The position numbers were made by a program, and so were the translations under genes. Positions 1-8,094 of a DNA stretch of 64,000 nt are shown here, in pieces. Location of the stretch: the NCBI RefSeq assembly GCF_000224785.1, contig NZ_AGAV01000017.1:22011-86010 (forward strand). Direction: 5' to 3'. This stretch comes from Lentibacillus jeotgali (GTDB lineage Bacteria > Bacillota > Bacilli > Bacillales > Amphibacillaceae). The notes below the pieces were generated by a model. The model was not told the DNA's origin. It saw only the letters and a program-made list of their open reading frames with translations, and searched no databases. Positions within the stretch are counted from its first letter, which is position 1. The number at the start of each line of letters is the position of its first letter.

Positions 1-15
1 TTTGTTGCAATCGAT

Positions 16-315
16 TGCTCGTGCGGGAGCGGCACACTAAATGTGCGGGAACAGCGCCAAAACGTGCGGGAACGACATCGAGACGTGCGAGAGCGGCACC
101 AAAATGTGCAAGAACGACATCGAGACGTGCGAGAGCGGCACCAAAATGTGCAAGAACGACATCGAGACGTGCGAGAGCGGCACCAAAATGTGCAAGAACG
201 GCATCGAGACGTGCGAGAGCAGCACCAAAATGTGCAAGAACGGCATCGAAACGCGCGAGAGCAGCATTAAAACGTGCAGAAGCCATCACAATGCGTGCGA
301 AAACGTCTCAAACTT
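16..315 (+). repeat. 21-bp phased repeat array 1 (about 14 units)
   Basis: Tandem 21-bp units with a GTGCRRGA core. The middle is a higher-order repeat: a 42-bp pair (one unit with GAGCGGCACC, one with GAACGACATC) recurs about four times almost unchanged. Several frames on both strands are open only because the unit is seven codons long; no ribosome site or recognisable protein supports a gene. The array may begin left of the window. Confidence 0.9.
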
Positions 316-468
316 GAAAAGGGTAAAAACACTGACAATCTTAAAATTAATTTGGACCTTAGTTTAACACAATCGGATCAATGGGGAGTTAACGGATGAT
401 CTAAGCAAAAGGATTGTCCGCTCCCCTCCGATTCTGGCTGAATGCAAAATATAGGGAGGAGTCACAAA

Positions 469-1941
469 ATGAAAAACAAGTTTATCCCGACAACGCTGGC
501 TTGTGTTCTGCTCGTTTCGCTGTTTGTTGCAGGCAGCGGAAAAGCAGCGGCTTCCGCACCCATCGTACAGCCTGGACCAGCAGATAGTGTCCAGATGCTG
601 CAGGCGCCGTTAGATGAAATCGATGACGTTATGCAGCAGGGGATCAACGATAAGTACATGGCAGGTTCTGTCTTTTTGGCAGCCAGAAACGGAACCATTG
701 TTAAGGAAGATGCGTACGGCTATGCAGCGCGCTATTTGGATAATGACTTTACGGAAATGGAAAATCCGGTAGACATGCAAACAGACACCATATTTGATTT
801 AGCTTCTATTACAAAAGTGTTTACCGCAACGGCCGCAATGCAGTTATACGAACAGGGCGCATTTAACCTGGATGATCCAGTGGCGGAGTACATTCCGGAA
901 TTTGCCCAAAACGGTAAGGCTGATGTCACAATCAGGCAACTATTGACGCACACATCAGGCTTCCCGGCTTGGATCCCGCTTTATCAAACGACGGATTCCC
1001 GCGAGGAAGCCTACGCAGAAGTGTTCGCGGCATCATTGGATCATAAGCCCGGCACACATTACGGATACAGTGATCTGAACATGATTACAGTTGGGGCATT
1101 AGTCGAGGAAATTTCAGGGGAGCGGCTCGATCAATATATTGAAGAGAATATTACTGATCCACTTGGAATGACTGACACAATGTTCAATCCGCCTGAATCG
1201 CTACAGCACCGTGTTGCGGCAACGGAGTATCAGCCACAGACAAATCGGGGAATCGTTTGGGGTGAGGTGCATGATGAAAACGCCTGGGCGATGGATGGTG
1301 TTGCCGGTCACGCCGGTTTGTTTTCAACAGCACAGGATCTGGCGGTATTTGCCCAAATGATTCTTAATGATGGTGAATATGAGGGTACCCGCATTCTTGA
1401 AACTGAGACTGTGGAAAAAATGGAAACGAATCAGTTGCCTAAGTTTCCGGGGGATGCGCACAGCCTTGCTTGGGAACTGAACCAGGATTGGTATATGGGT
1501 GCACTATCCGGACCAGCGACAATGGGGCACACCGGCTTTACGGGAACGTCTATCGTTATTAATCCGGAGAAGGAAACGGTGGCGATTTTACTGACAAACA
1601 AAGTCCATCCGACACGTGAAGCACCTTCCACCAATCCGATACGTCAGGCAGTTGCTGGGAAGACGGCTGATGCCATTAATGCATGGAGTGCATCCACTAT
1701 GACAGAACTTGTCGAAGATTTGGCAGCTGAAGGGAAAATCTCAAGTGATGAGACCGCTCATGCGTTAAAGGTTCACCTGAATGCTGTCAGCCATTATGAA
1801 GACAAGGGCGAAGCGGATAAAGTGATCAAACATATGGAAGGTTTTAAAAACTTGCTGGATCACCAGCAGGAAAATATGGCAGAGGATGCCTATGAGACAC
1901 TTCAGACGGATGCAGATTATGTGATTGGGAAGTGGCAATAA
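469..1941 (+). CDS. Secreted serine hydrolase (beta-lactamase class C/PBP4-like) with C-terminal FIMAH-like domain
   Basis: A 490-residue exported protein. The start is ATG 469, eight bases after AGGGAGGA; an in-frame ATG at 442 has no ribosome site. Residues 1 to about 28 form a signal peptide (KNKF, then a hydrophobic run ending in AAAS). The serine hydrolase fold shows S-I-T-K at residues 113-116, Y-S-D near 200 and H-T-G near 354, the usual three motifs of this family; substrates range from beta-lactams to D-amino-acid peptides or esters, so specificity is open. Residues from about 412 are a helical domain with VHLNAVSHYED and a KHMEGFKNLLDHQ segment, shared with three enzymes downstream. 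It is a single gene ended by a terminator hairpin. Confidence 0.85.
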   Translation: MKNKFIPTTLACVLLVSLFVAGSGKAAASAPIVQPGPADSVQMLQAPLDEIDDVMQQGINDKYMAGSVFLAARNGTIVKEDAYGYAARYLDNDFTEMENPVDMQTDTIFDLASITKVFTATAAMQLYEQGAFNLDDPVAEYIPEFAQNGKADVTIRQLLTHTSGFPAWIPLYQTTDSREEAYAEVFAASLDHKPGTHYGYSDLNMITVGALVEEISGERLDQYIEENITDPLGMTDTMFNPPESLQHRVAATEYQPQTNRGIVWGEVHDENAWAMDGVAGHAGLFSTAQDLAVFAQMILNDGEYEGTRILETETVEKMETNQLPKFPGDAHSLAWELNQDWYMGALSGPATMGHTGFTGTSIVINPEKETVAILLTNKVHPTREAPSTNPIRQAVAGKTADAINAWSASTMTELVEDLAAEGKISSDETAHALKVHLNAVSHYEDKGEADKVIKHMEGFKNLLDHQQENMAEDAYETLQTDADYVIGKWQ

Positions 1942-1978
1942 GTCAGTCTGAAGATGGGAATTTCATGAGGCTAACCCT

Positions 1979-2009
1979 AAAAACCGGACAATTAGGCTGT
2001 CCGGTTTTT
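1979..2009 (+). terminator. Intrinsic terminator of the serine hydrolase gene
   Basis: AAAAACCGGACA pairs with TGTCCGGTTTTT around a seven-base loop, with the T-tract inside the right arm. It lies 38 bases after the stop codon. Confidence 0.8.
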
Positions 2010-2053
2010 GGGGTTGAAGCGTTTTTTAAAAGTAGGGAAGTTGGGAGAAATAC

Positions 2054-2559
2054 CTTGTGCGGCAACGGCCTCAACTCGTGCAGGAATGCACTAAATATGT
2101 GCGGGAACGACCGCAACGCGTGTGGAAACGTACTAAAGTTGTGCGGTAACGTCCTCAACGCGTGCAGGAACGTACTTAACATGTGCGGCAACGGCCTCAA
2201 CTCATGCAGGAACGTACTAAAGTTGTGCGGTAACGTCCTCAACTTGTGCAGGAACGTACTAAACATGTGCGGTAACGGCCTCAACTCGTGCAGGAACAAA
2301 CCAAACTTGTGCGGTAACGGCCACAACGCGTGTGGAAACGTACTAAAGTTGTGCGGTAACGTCCTCAACTTGTGCAGGAACGTACTAAACATGTGCGGTA
2401 ACGGCCTCAACTCGTGCAGGAATGTACTAAACTCGTACGGGAACGACCTCAACGCGTGCAGGAATGCACTAAACTTGTGCGGCAACGGCTCAACTTGTGC
2501 AGCAGCGCCCCAGACTCGTGTAAGAAGCTTCTGAACTTGTGCTAGAGCTGTCACTATTC
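2054..2559 (+). repeat. 21-bp phased repeat array 2 (about 24 units)
   Basis: Units of GTGCGGNAACGNNNTNAAC type at 21-bp spacing, lying between two convergent genes. Groups of two to four units recur (for example GTGCGGTAACG followed by GTGCAGGAACG), which points to growth by copying blocks of units. Open frames on both strands across it are treated as by-products of the periodicity. Confidence 0.9.
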
Positions 2560-2586
2560 GCGAGAAGAAGAGGTTGAAATAGGAAA

Positions 2587-2610
2587 GGCGCAGTCCATAA
2601 TGACTGCGCC
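2587..2610 (-). terminator. Terminator of the S15 peptidase gene
   Basis: GGCGCAGTC and GACTGCGCC form a nine-pair stem with a six-base loop. On the minus strand it is followed by TTTCC. It is about 40 bases past the stop codon of the minus-strand gene. Confidence 0.75.
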
Positions 2611-2649
2611 TGCAAATATATATTGTGCCGTTTGTGTCAATCTTAGAAA

Positions 2650-4803
2650 CTACTGCCAATCTTCCAGTAAACGATCTAATGCTGACATTAACTTATTGTA
2701 AGCCAAGTCCGAAATTAAATCTTGATCCTTATGATGCTCGAGCAGCGGTTTAAATCCATTCAGATGCTTTACTGCTTTTTCCATGGCTGCTGTCTTTTTA
2801 TAATGAGCAAGTGCCGTTAAATGGGTTTCAACGTTGCGGGTTGCCTCTTCATCGTTGAATGCGCCATCACGCTTCAATTTATCAACCAGGTTTTGTAAAT
2901 ACGGAATTCCTCCCATTGCTCGCTCAAATGCCTTTTTGCCGCCGACAACCGGCAGTTTCACATGACTTTGGCCCAGAGAAACATTTAACGTTGCTCGGGT
3001 TTCATCCGGCATAAGCCATCTGTCATCACTGCCAGCAATCACAATGCCAATGCGATGACCTTTTTTGAAAACATAGTCTTCAGGAAGTGTATCCCATTGG
3101 AAACGGTAGTTTTTACCCGGCTGTAAAATGTCCGTTTGTTTAAGACTCCTCCAATTTTGAGCATCAAGCCATCCGTGCGTGACAATTTCGTATGGTGCCG
3201 TGTGTGTCGTCTTTTCTGTTTCCTTATAGCAGGCATCATCGACATCTGTACTTGCACCCCAGCACGACTCAGTCTCCAACGTACGGACACCCTCGCCGCT
3301 GTCACGATGATTGACGCGCTCGTCCGTTCCGTAATCGACAATCATGGCTGTCAGATTTGTATCTTCCTCATCCACCATCGCCTGGATATCAAATTCCGGA
3401 ACGCCGCTCAATGTCACATCTTCTTTTAATTCAGGGGACAGGAACATTAATCTGTTTTCTTTTGCTGTAAATTTATCTGCCACCATTTCCTGTTCTGTCT
3501 GTTCAGGGTCGTCTGTAAATGTTTGCGTGAAATTTCCTTTGACGGCTGTGGTTGTCATTGTTCCTGGGAGCTTTTCTGTCGCCGGTCCAAGTTTTACTTT
3601 AACTGATTTGGAATCTTCAAGTGGCCAGGATGAATAGGTTTCCCACTCATCGGCTGACCGTTCGATATCGACTGTCGGTTCATCCGTAATGCCATTGTCG
3701 ATATCAAGCAGCCAATGGTCAAACCATTTATGAAGCGTGTCTACCCATTCTGCCCGGCGAAAATCAAATGGATCAACATGTCCGGTTTGTGACAGCCAAA
3801 GTTTACGCGGGACATCATGGTTGGCAAGCTCCTCCCACCAATTGGAAAAGTGGTTGGCTTTAACATTATAGTCATTCAAACCATGGATAACGAACACACT
3901 GGCATTGACATTATCAGCGTCTTTCACAAAGTTACGCTCATCCCAAAACGCATTGTAATCACCGGTTTCATCGTCAGCTCCTGCTCTGATTTCCTCCCTG
4001 ACAGATGCACATTCGTCAATACTGTCACTGCTTACCACTGTTCTGGCCAGGCCACTTGGTCCATTTGGATAAAATGGAATGCCGCCATAGCGGTAATAGT
4101 CATACCAGCTGCTGATGGCTCCGATTGGGACAATGGTTTCCAGACCTTCGACACCAGTAGCGGCAACCCCATTGGCAATTGTGCCGTCATATGATTTTCC
4201 GATCATGCCGGTTTTACCTGTCGTCCAGTCGGCCTCGATTTCTTCACCATCCTCATTCCAGGCGGTCCCGTTCCCATTCAGCCACTCAATGACCGTTTTG
4301 GCACTTTCCGTCTCTTCATAGCCTCCGGTAGTAGGGCAGCCATCGGAGTTGTTTGTACCAACCATATCGACTTGTACAACGGCATAGCCCCTTGGCACAA
4401 AATAATTATCATAGAATAGCGGAAATTTTTCATTGTCGCCATCACCATCGGGGTCTTTTATCTCGGATTCATTTCCGCGTCCAAGACTTTCATAATAAGG
4501 ACTTGCATCCATGATAACAGGTACTTGCAAATCATCTTCGGTTTTCTGTGGACGGATGATATCCACCGCGATCCGATCAGACTTACCATCGTTATCACTG
4601 TCCAAGGACGATTCGACATAGATTGTTTCTCTGATTGCATCCTCATACGAATAAATTGATTCTGTCACGCCATTTTCGAGCTGGTAGCCAGATACAGAAT
4701 CGCCTTCTGTATTGGCGTCTGCATGGGACGGGATGGTAAAAACAGCTGACAGTAATAGAATCAGCGTAATCAGTAAAATTTTGAATATATCATGTTTCAA
4801 CAA
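2650..4803 (-). CDS. Secreted X-Pro dipeptidyl-peptidase/CocE-family (S15) hydrolase with C-terminal FIMAH-like domain
   Basis: A 717-residue exported alpha/beta hydrolase. The start is TTG 4803 or, better spaced after AGGAGGG, TTG 4800. Residues 1-29 are a signal peptide ending SHADA. The nucleophile motif G-K-S-Y-D-G is at about residue 204; later HGLNDYNVKANH (acid region) and SQTGHVDPF (catalytic His) complete the triad of the S15/CocE family, and the beta-rich C-terminal lobe typical of the family follows. The last 80 residues (THLTALAHYKK, KHLNGFKPLLEH) are the FIMAH-like domain shared with the neighbours. The family releases Xaa-Pro dipeptides or cleaves esters; a peptidase role fits the carboxypeptidase and gamma-glutamyltransferase nearby, but this is inference. 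Confidence 0.85.
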   Translation of the reverse strand: MLKHDIFKILLITLILLLSAVFTIPSHADANTEGDSVSGYQLENGVTESIYSYEDAIRETIYVESSLDSDNDGKSDRIAVDIIRPQKTEDDLQVPVIMDASPYYESLGRGNESEIKDPDGDGDNEKFPLFYDNYFVPRGYAVVQVDMVGTNNSDGCPTTGGYEETESAKTVIEWLNGNGTAWNEDGEEIEADWTTGKTGMIGKSYDGTIANGVAATGVEGLETIVPIGAISSWYDYYRYGGIPFYPNGPSGLARTVVSSDSIDECASVREEIRAGADDETGDYNAFWDERNFVKDADNVNASVFVIHGLNDYNVKANHFSNWWEELANHDVPRKLWLSQTGHVDPFDFRRAEWVDTLHKWFDHWLLDIDNGITDEPTVDIERSADEWETYSSWPLEDSKSVKVKLGPATEKLPGTMTTTAVKGNFTQTFTDDPEQTEQEMVADKFTAKENRLMFLSPELKEDVTLSGVPEFDIQAMVDEEDTNLTAMIVDYGTDERVNHRDSGEGVRTLETESCWGASTDVDDACYKETEKTTHTAPYEIVTHGWLDAQNWRSLKQTDILQPGKNYRFQWDTLPEDYVFKKGHRIGIVIAGSDDRWLMPDETRATLNVSLGQSHVKLPVVGGKKAFERAMGGIPYLQNLVDKLKRDGAFNDEEATRNVETHLTALAHYKKTAAMEKAVKHLNGFKPLLEHHKDQDLISDLAYNKLMSALDRLLEDWQ

Positions 4804-4814
4804 AACTCCCTCCT

Positions 4815-5270
4815 AATCTATTGATTAATATTAGATTAGCGTTTAATAGAAAAAATAGGAAGAGGATTTTATACTAATTTTCTGAACATTGGCGGTGTAG
4901 ATTAGGCAAAAAAGGTGAAAAGTACTAGGTAAATGGACAGGAAAATTATAGAAAATATGGACAATCAAAACTAAAGTTATATAGACTGCTGCATTATAAC
5001 TTGATAGTCTATTAATAAGATTTTTATTATTGTAAAAACAATTATAATTTAACCCATTTTTGTCGTCTGGTGTCCTTAAAATTGACAAGAAATGAAAGGT
5101 GACCAGTTACATCAATGAACCTCTTTGTGACCTCATTAGAAGTTAGATTCCGCAAAACGTTTATCCAGATATAGAAAAACTAATAAGTAAGCCGATTCAT
5201 TGGAATTTCATAGATTATCGCAAATTATCAGTAAGCCGGGGTAATTTACAAATCCATTATGACAGCAGCA
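4815..5270. other. AT-rich intergenic region, no gene seen
   Basis: About 450 bases between two divergent exported-enzyme genes. A minus-strand open frame of 81 codons (4843-5088) has no ribosome site and an unlikely Tyr/Asn/Phe-rich composition. The promoters of both flanking genes must lie here, but no convincing -35/-10 pair was picked out. Confidence 0.5.
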
Positions 5271-5271
5271 A

Positions 5272-5320
5272 GAAAAGCCTTATTTGCGACGGGACAATCG
5301 CTCGCCGCAAGGGTTTTTTA
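5272..5320 (+). promoter_or_regulatory. Hairpin with T-tract ahead of ggt (possible attenuator)
   Basis: TTGCGACGGG (5284) can pair with CTCGCCGCAA (5301), and AAAGCCTT can pair with AAGGGTTTTTT around it, giving a terminator-like stem that ends in six T. It sits 25 bases before a short reading frame with a strong ribosome site and 80 bases before ggt. Attenuation of ggt is inferred only from this position. Confidence 0.35.
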
Positions 5321-5343
5321 TAATATGGAAAGGAGGTTGATAG

Positions 5344-5457
5344 ATGACATGCCCGGAAAAAATTAAAAAGCACAATGAATACAGAAAGGAGAATGATAGT
5401 GAAGAATCAAACATTCAAATGGCTGTCGATTTTCATGTCGCTGCTGCTTCTAGTTAG
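5344..5457 (+). CDS. Possible 37-codon leader reading frame overlapping ggt
   Basis: The ATG at 5344 follows AAAGGAGGTTGATAG, a better ribosome site than that of ggt itself. The frame runs 37 codons and ends inside the signal-peptide region of ggt in another frame. The peptide (MTCPEKIKKHNEYRKEND and onward) resembles nothing I know. It could couple translation to ggt or be chance. Confidence 0.3.
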   Translation: MTCPEKIKKHNEYRKENDSEESNIQMAVDFHVAAASS

Positions 5458-7426
5458 TGTCTTGATTCCAGCAGGCTTAACTGCCAATGCGCAGGGCATT
5501 AAGGATGAACAGACGGCAAAAGGCGATTATGGCATGGTTGTGACGTCACATCCATTAGCATCTGAAGTTGGTGCAGATGTATTAAAAAATGGCGGTAATG
5601 CCATTGATGCGGCTGTTGCGATTCAGTTTGCACTGAATGTAAATGAGCCGATGATGTCCGGTATCGGCGGTGGCGGCTTTTTAATGTATTATGACGCTGA
5701 TAGTGAAGATGTGTCGGTCATTAACAGCAGGGAGCGGGCCCCGGCCGGTGCAACACCGGATATGTTTCTGAACGAAGACGGTGATCCCATGCCTTTTGAA
5801 GAACGGGTCCGCAGCGGTAAATCAGTTGGTGTGCCAGGGACGCTGAAAGGGCTTGAAACGGCTCTCGATCAATGGGGCACACGTTCAATGGCAGAACTGA
5901 TCGAACCATCAATCGAAATGGCGGAAGAAGGCGTTGAAGTGAATTGGGTGCTTGCCAACGCCATCGAGAGTAATGAGGAAAAACTGTCCAACACAGCGGC
6001 AAAAGAAGTTTTCCTACCTGATGGTGAACCGCTGGAAGAAGGCGATTTGCTTGTGCAGGAGGATTTGGCTAAAACATTCAGGCTGATTGCCGAACATGGT
6101 ACCGATGTATTTTACAATGGTGAAATTGGTGAAGCACTTGCTGAGGAGGTACAAAAACGTGACAGCAGTATGACACCGGACGATCTCAGCCGGTATGACG
6201 TCACCCATGAAGAACCAGTATGGGGTGATTACAAGGGATATGATATTGCCTCCATGGCCCCGCCGAGTTCAGGTGGTCTGACAATGCAGCAAATGCTGGA
6301 CATGTTTGAAGAGATGAACCTGACACAACATGGCATCAAATCAGCCGAAAAATATCATCTTATGGCTGAGGCGATGCACCTTGCCTATGCAGACAGAGGC
6401 GCTTATATGGGCGATCCGGAATTTGTAGATGTGCCTGCTGAAGGGTTGCTCCACCCTGATTATATTGAAGAAAGGGTTGATACAATCGATCCAAATCAGG
6501 CCAATGACAACGTTCAGCCAGGGAACCCATGGGCGTACCAGGAAAGTGAGCCTTCTGACATAAGTGAAAAAGCTGGTGACAAAAAGAATGGCCAGACGAC
6601 GCACTTTACCGTTGCCGATAACGAAGGCAACCTTGTGTCATATACCACGACGATTGAACAAGTATTCGGATCAGGGATTATGGTGCCCGGTTACGGCATT
6701 ATGCTGAACAATGAACTGACGGACTTTGATGCTATTCCTGGTGGTGCGAATGAAGTCCAGCCGAACAAACGGCCGCTAAGCAGCATGACACCAGCGATTG
6801 TTTTAGAGGACGGCGAACCGTACATGACAGTCGGATCACCAGGCGGCACAACCATCATTACGTCAGTATTGCAGACCATTGTCAATGTGATCGGGTATGA
6901 TATGGAGCTTAAGGCTGCCATTGAAGAACCGAGAATCTTCAGCAGTTCCTATCCACGTATCAGCTGGGAAGAAGGTATTCCGTCAGATGTACGGGAGCAG
7001 CTGTCATCAATGGGTCATGAATGGGAATCATCACCAGGTGAAATCGGGAACGTCAACAGCTTAAGGATCGACTCTGAAAGCGGGACTTACTTTGGCGCTG
7101 CCGATTCAACCAGAGAAGGCAAAGCCATCGGAATTTCGGCCGAAGATTTGCCGCCGGAAGCGTCAACGGTTGCGTATTTGCAGTATCTTGTTGATGAACT
7201 AGCAGAGGACGGCGAATATAACGGCGAAACGGCCATTCGACAAGCTGACATTCATTTAGAAGCACTTGCGCATTATGAAAATACTGGAGCCATGGACAAG
7301 GCGGTTAAACATTTGAATGGATTTGAGTCGCTGCTTGACCATCAGATGGATAATGATTTGATTTCAGAGGACGCTTATGAGGAATTGATGGCGGCGTCTG
7401 GTGAGCTGCTGGATGAATGGGAGTAG
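5399..7426 (+). CDS. ggt: Gamma-glutamyltransferase with C-terminal FIMAH-like domain
   Basis: A 675-residue secreted enzyme that hydrolyses or transfers the gamma-glutamyl group of glutathione and poly-gamma-glutamate. The start is taken as GTG 5399, seven bases after AAGGAG; ATG 5375 and ATG 5393 are badly placed. A signal peptide covers about residues 1-33. The large subunit carries NGGNAIDAAVA and GIGGGGF. The autoprocessing and catalytic threonine is the first T of T-T-H-F, near residue 400, which starts the small subunit; RPLSSMTPAIV and GSPGG follow. GGTs normally end soon after this, but here about 85 extra residues (IHLEALAHYEN, KHLNGFESLLDHQ) form the FIMAH-like domain, closest to that of the S15 peptidase upstream. 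Confidence 0.92.
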   Translation: MKNQTFKWLSIFMSLLLLVSVLIPAGLTANAQGIKDEQTAKGDYGMVVTSHPLASEVGADVLKNGGNAIDAAVAIQFALNVNEPMMSGIGGGGFLMYYDADSEDVSVINSRERAPAGATPDMFLNEDGDPMPFEERVRSGKSVGVPGTLKGLETALDQWGTRSMAELIEPSIEMAEEGVEVNWVLANAIESNEEKLSNTAAKEVFLPDGEPLEEGDLLVQEDLAKTFRLIAEHGTDVFYNGEIGEALAEEVQKRDSSMTPDDLSRYDVTHEEPVWGDYKGYDIASMAPPSSGGLTMQQMLDMFEEMNLTQHGIKSAEKYHLMAEAMHLAYADRGAYMGDPEFVDVPAEGLLHPDYIEERVDTIDPNQANDNVQPGNPWAYQESEPSDISEKAGDKKNGQTTHFTVADNEGNLVSYTTTIEQVFGSGIMVPGYGIMLNNELTDFDAIPGGANEVQPNKRPLSSMTPAIVLEDGEPYMTVGSPGGTTIITSVLQTIVNVIGYDMELKAAIEEPRIFSSSYPRISWEEGIPSDVREQLSSMGHEWESSPGEIGNVNSLRIDSESGTYFGAADSTREGKAIGISAEDLPPEASTVAYLQYLVDELAEDGEYNGETAIRQADIHLEALAHYENTGAMDKAVKHLNGFESLLDHQMDNDLISEDAYEELMAASGELLDEWE

Positions 7427-7444
7427 GTTTGTCAATGTGAACGT

Positions 7445-7770
7445 TCTCATGCGGGAATAGGCCAACCCTGTGCAGTAGTAGTAGATGAACTTGTGCGAGA
7501 ACGCTCTATTCCCGTGCGAGTATTGCGCAAATCTGTGCGAGAGCAACCTGAACTTGTGCAGAAATGACGCCGGCCTGCGCGAGACGCCTTTGAATTCGTG
7601 CGAGAACTCTCGGAACTTGTGCAAGGGTGCTTTAAACTCGTGCAGGAATAGGCTGAACCCGTGCGGAAGCAGACGTAATTTGTGCGACAACTAACCAAAC
7701 TTGTGCGAGAAGCCTTTTGAATTCACGCGAGGACGCATCAAACTCATGCGGGAACAGCCTCCTGCTCATG
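7445..7770 (+). repeat. 21-bp phased repeat array 3 (about 15 units)
   Basis: Units such as GTGCGAGAGCAACCTGAACTT follow at exactly 21-bp steps, more diverged from each other than in arrays 1 and 2. The array starts about 20 bases after the ggt stop codon. Confidence 0.88.
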
Positions 7771-7813
7771 CCAGTGCTGATATTTAATCTGCTTATAAAT
7801 GACATCGAGTCGA

Positions 7814-7942
7814 TTAAATAGCCATCGCAAGTACGAGCCCCTGAAAGGCAATGCCGAGAACTGACACAGCAGTTAGGGCCACCTTGATATGGCTGTGCAA
7901 AAATAAGGTAATAGAAGAAGAGCAGGCAGTCCAATACAACAT
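7814..7942 (-). pseudogene. Possible remnant of a membrane protein C-terminus (42 codons)
   Basis: A minus-strand frame encodes a hydrophobic end, with HSHIKVALTAVSVLG followed by IAFQGLVLAMAI and a stop. It has the look of a last transmembrane helix of a transporter. No ribosome site precedes its ATG, so it may be a gene remnant left beside the repeat array. The remaining bases up to 8094 hold the M14 peptidase leader and nothing else I can name. Confidence 0.3.
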
Positions 7943-8094
7943 AGATAGTTAATTAAACGTTTGATCAAATCTTTCTTATCAGCAGAAGATAGGATAATAG
8001 ATAAATCCTTGCTGGAAGGGATGATCAAATTCTTGAGAAAGAAGCAAAGCTTACAATTTATTATCTAAATGTTTAGAAGAGGAGGCCAATATTA

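Noticed and set aside
1932..2659. Long open frames on both strands across array 2 (200 and 238 codons), and similar ones across all other arrays
   Set aside because: Several frames are open at once because the unit is seven codons long. There are no ribosome sites, and the products are pure heptad repeats.
4843..5088. Minus-strand frame of 81 codons
   Set aside because: No ribosome site, extreme Tyr/Phe/Asn content and no recognisable domain; the region is AT-rich.
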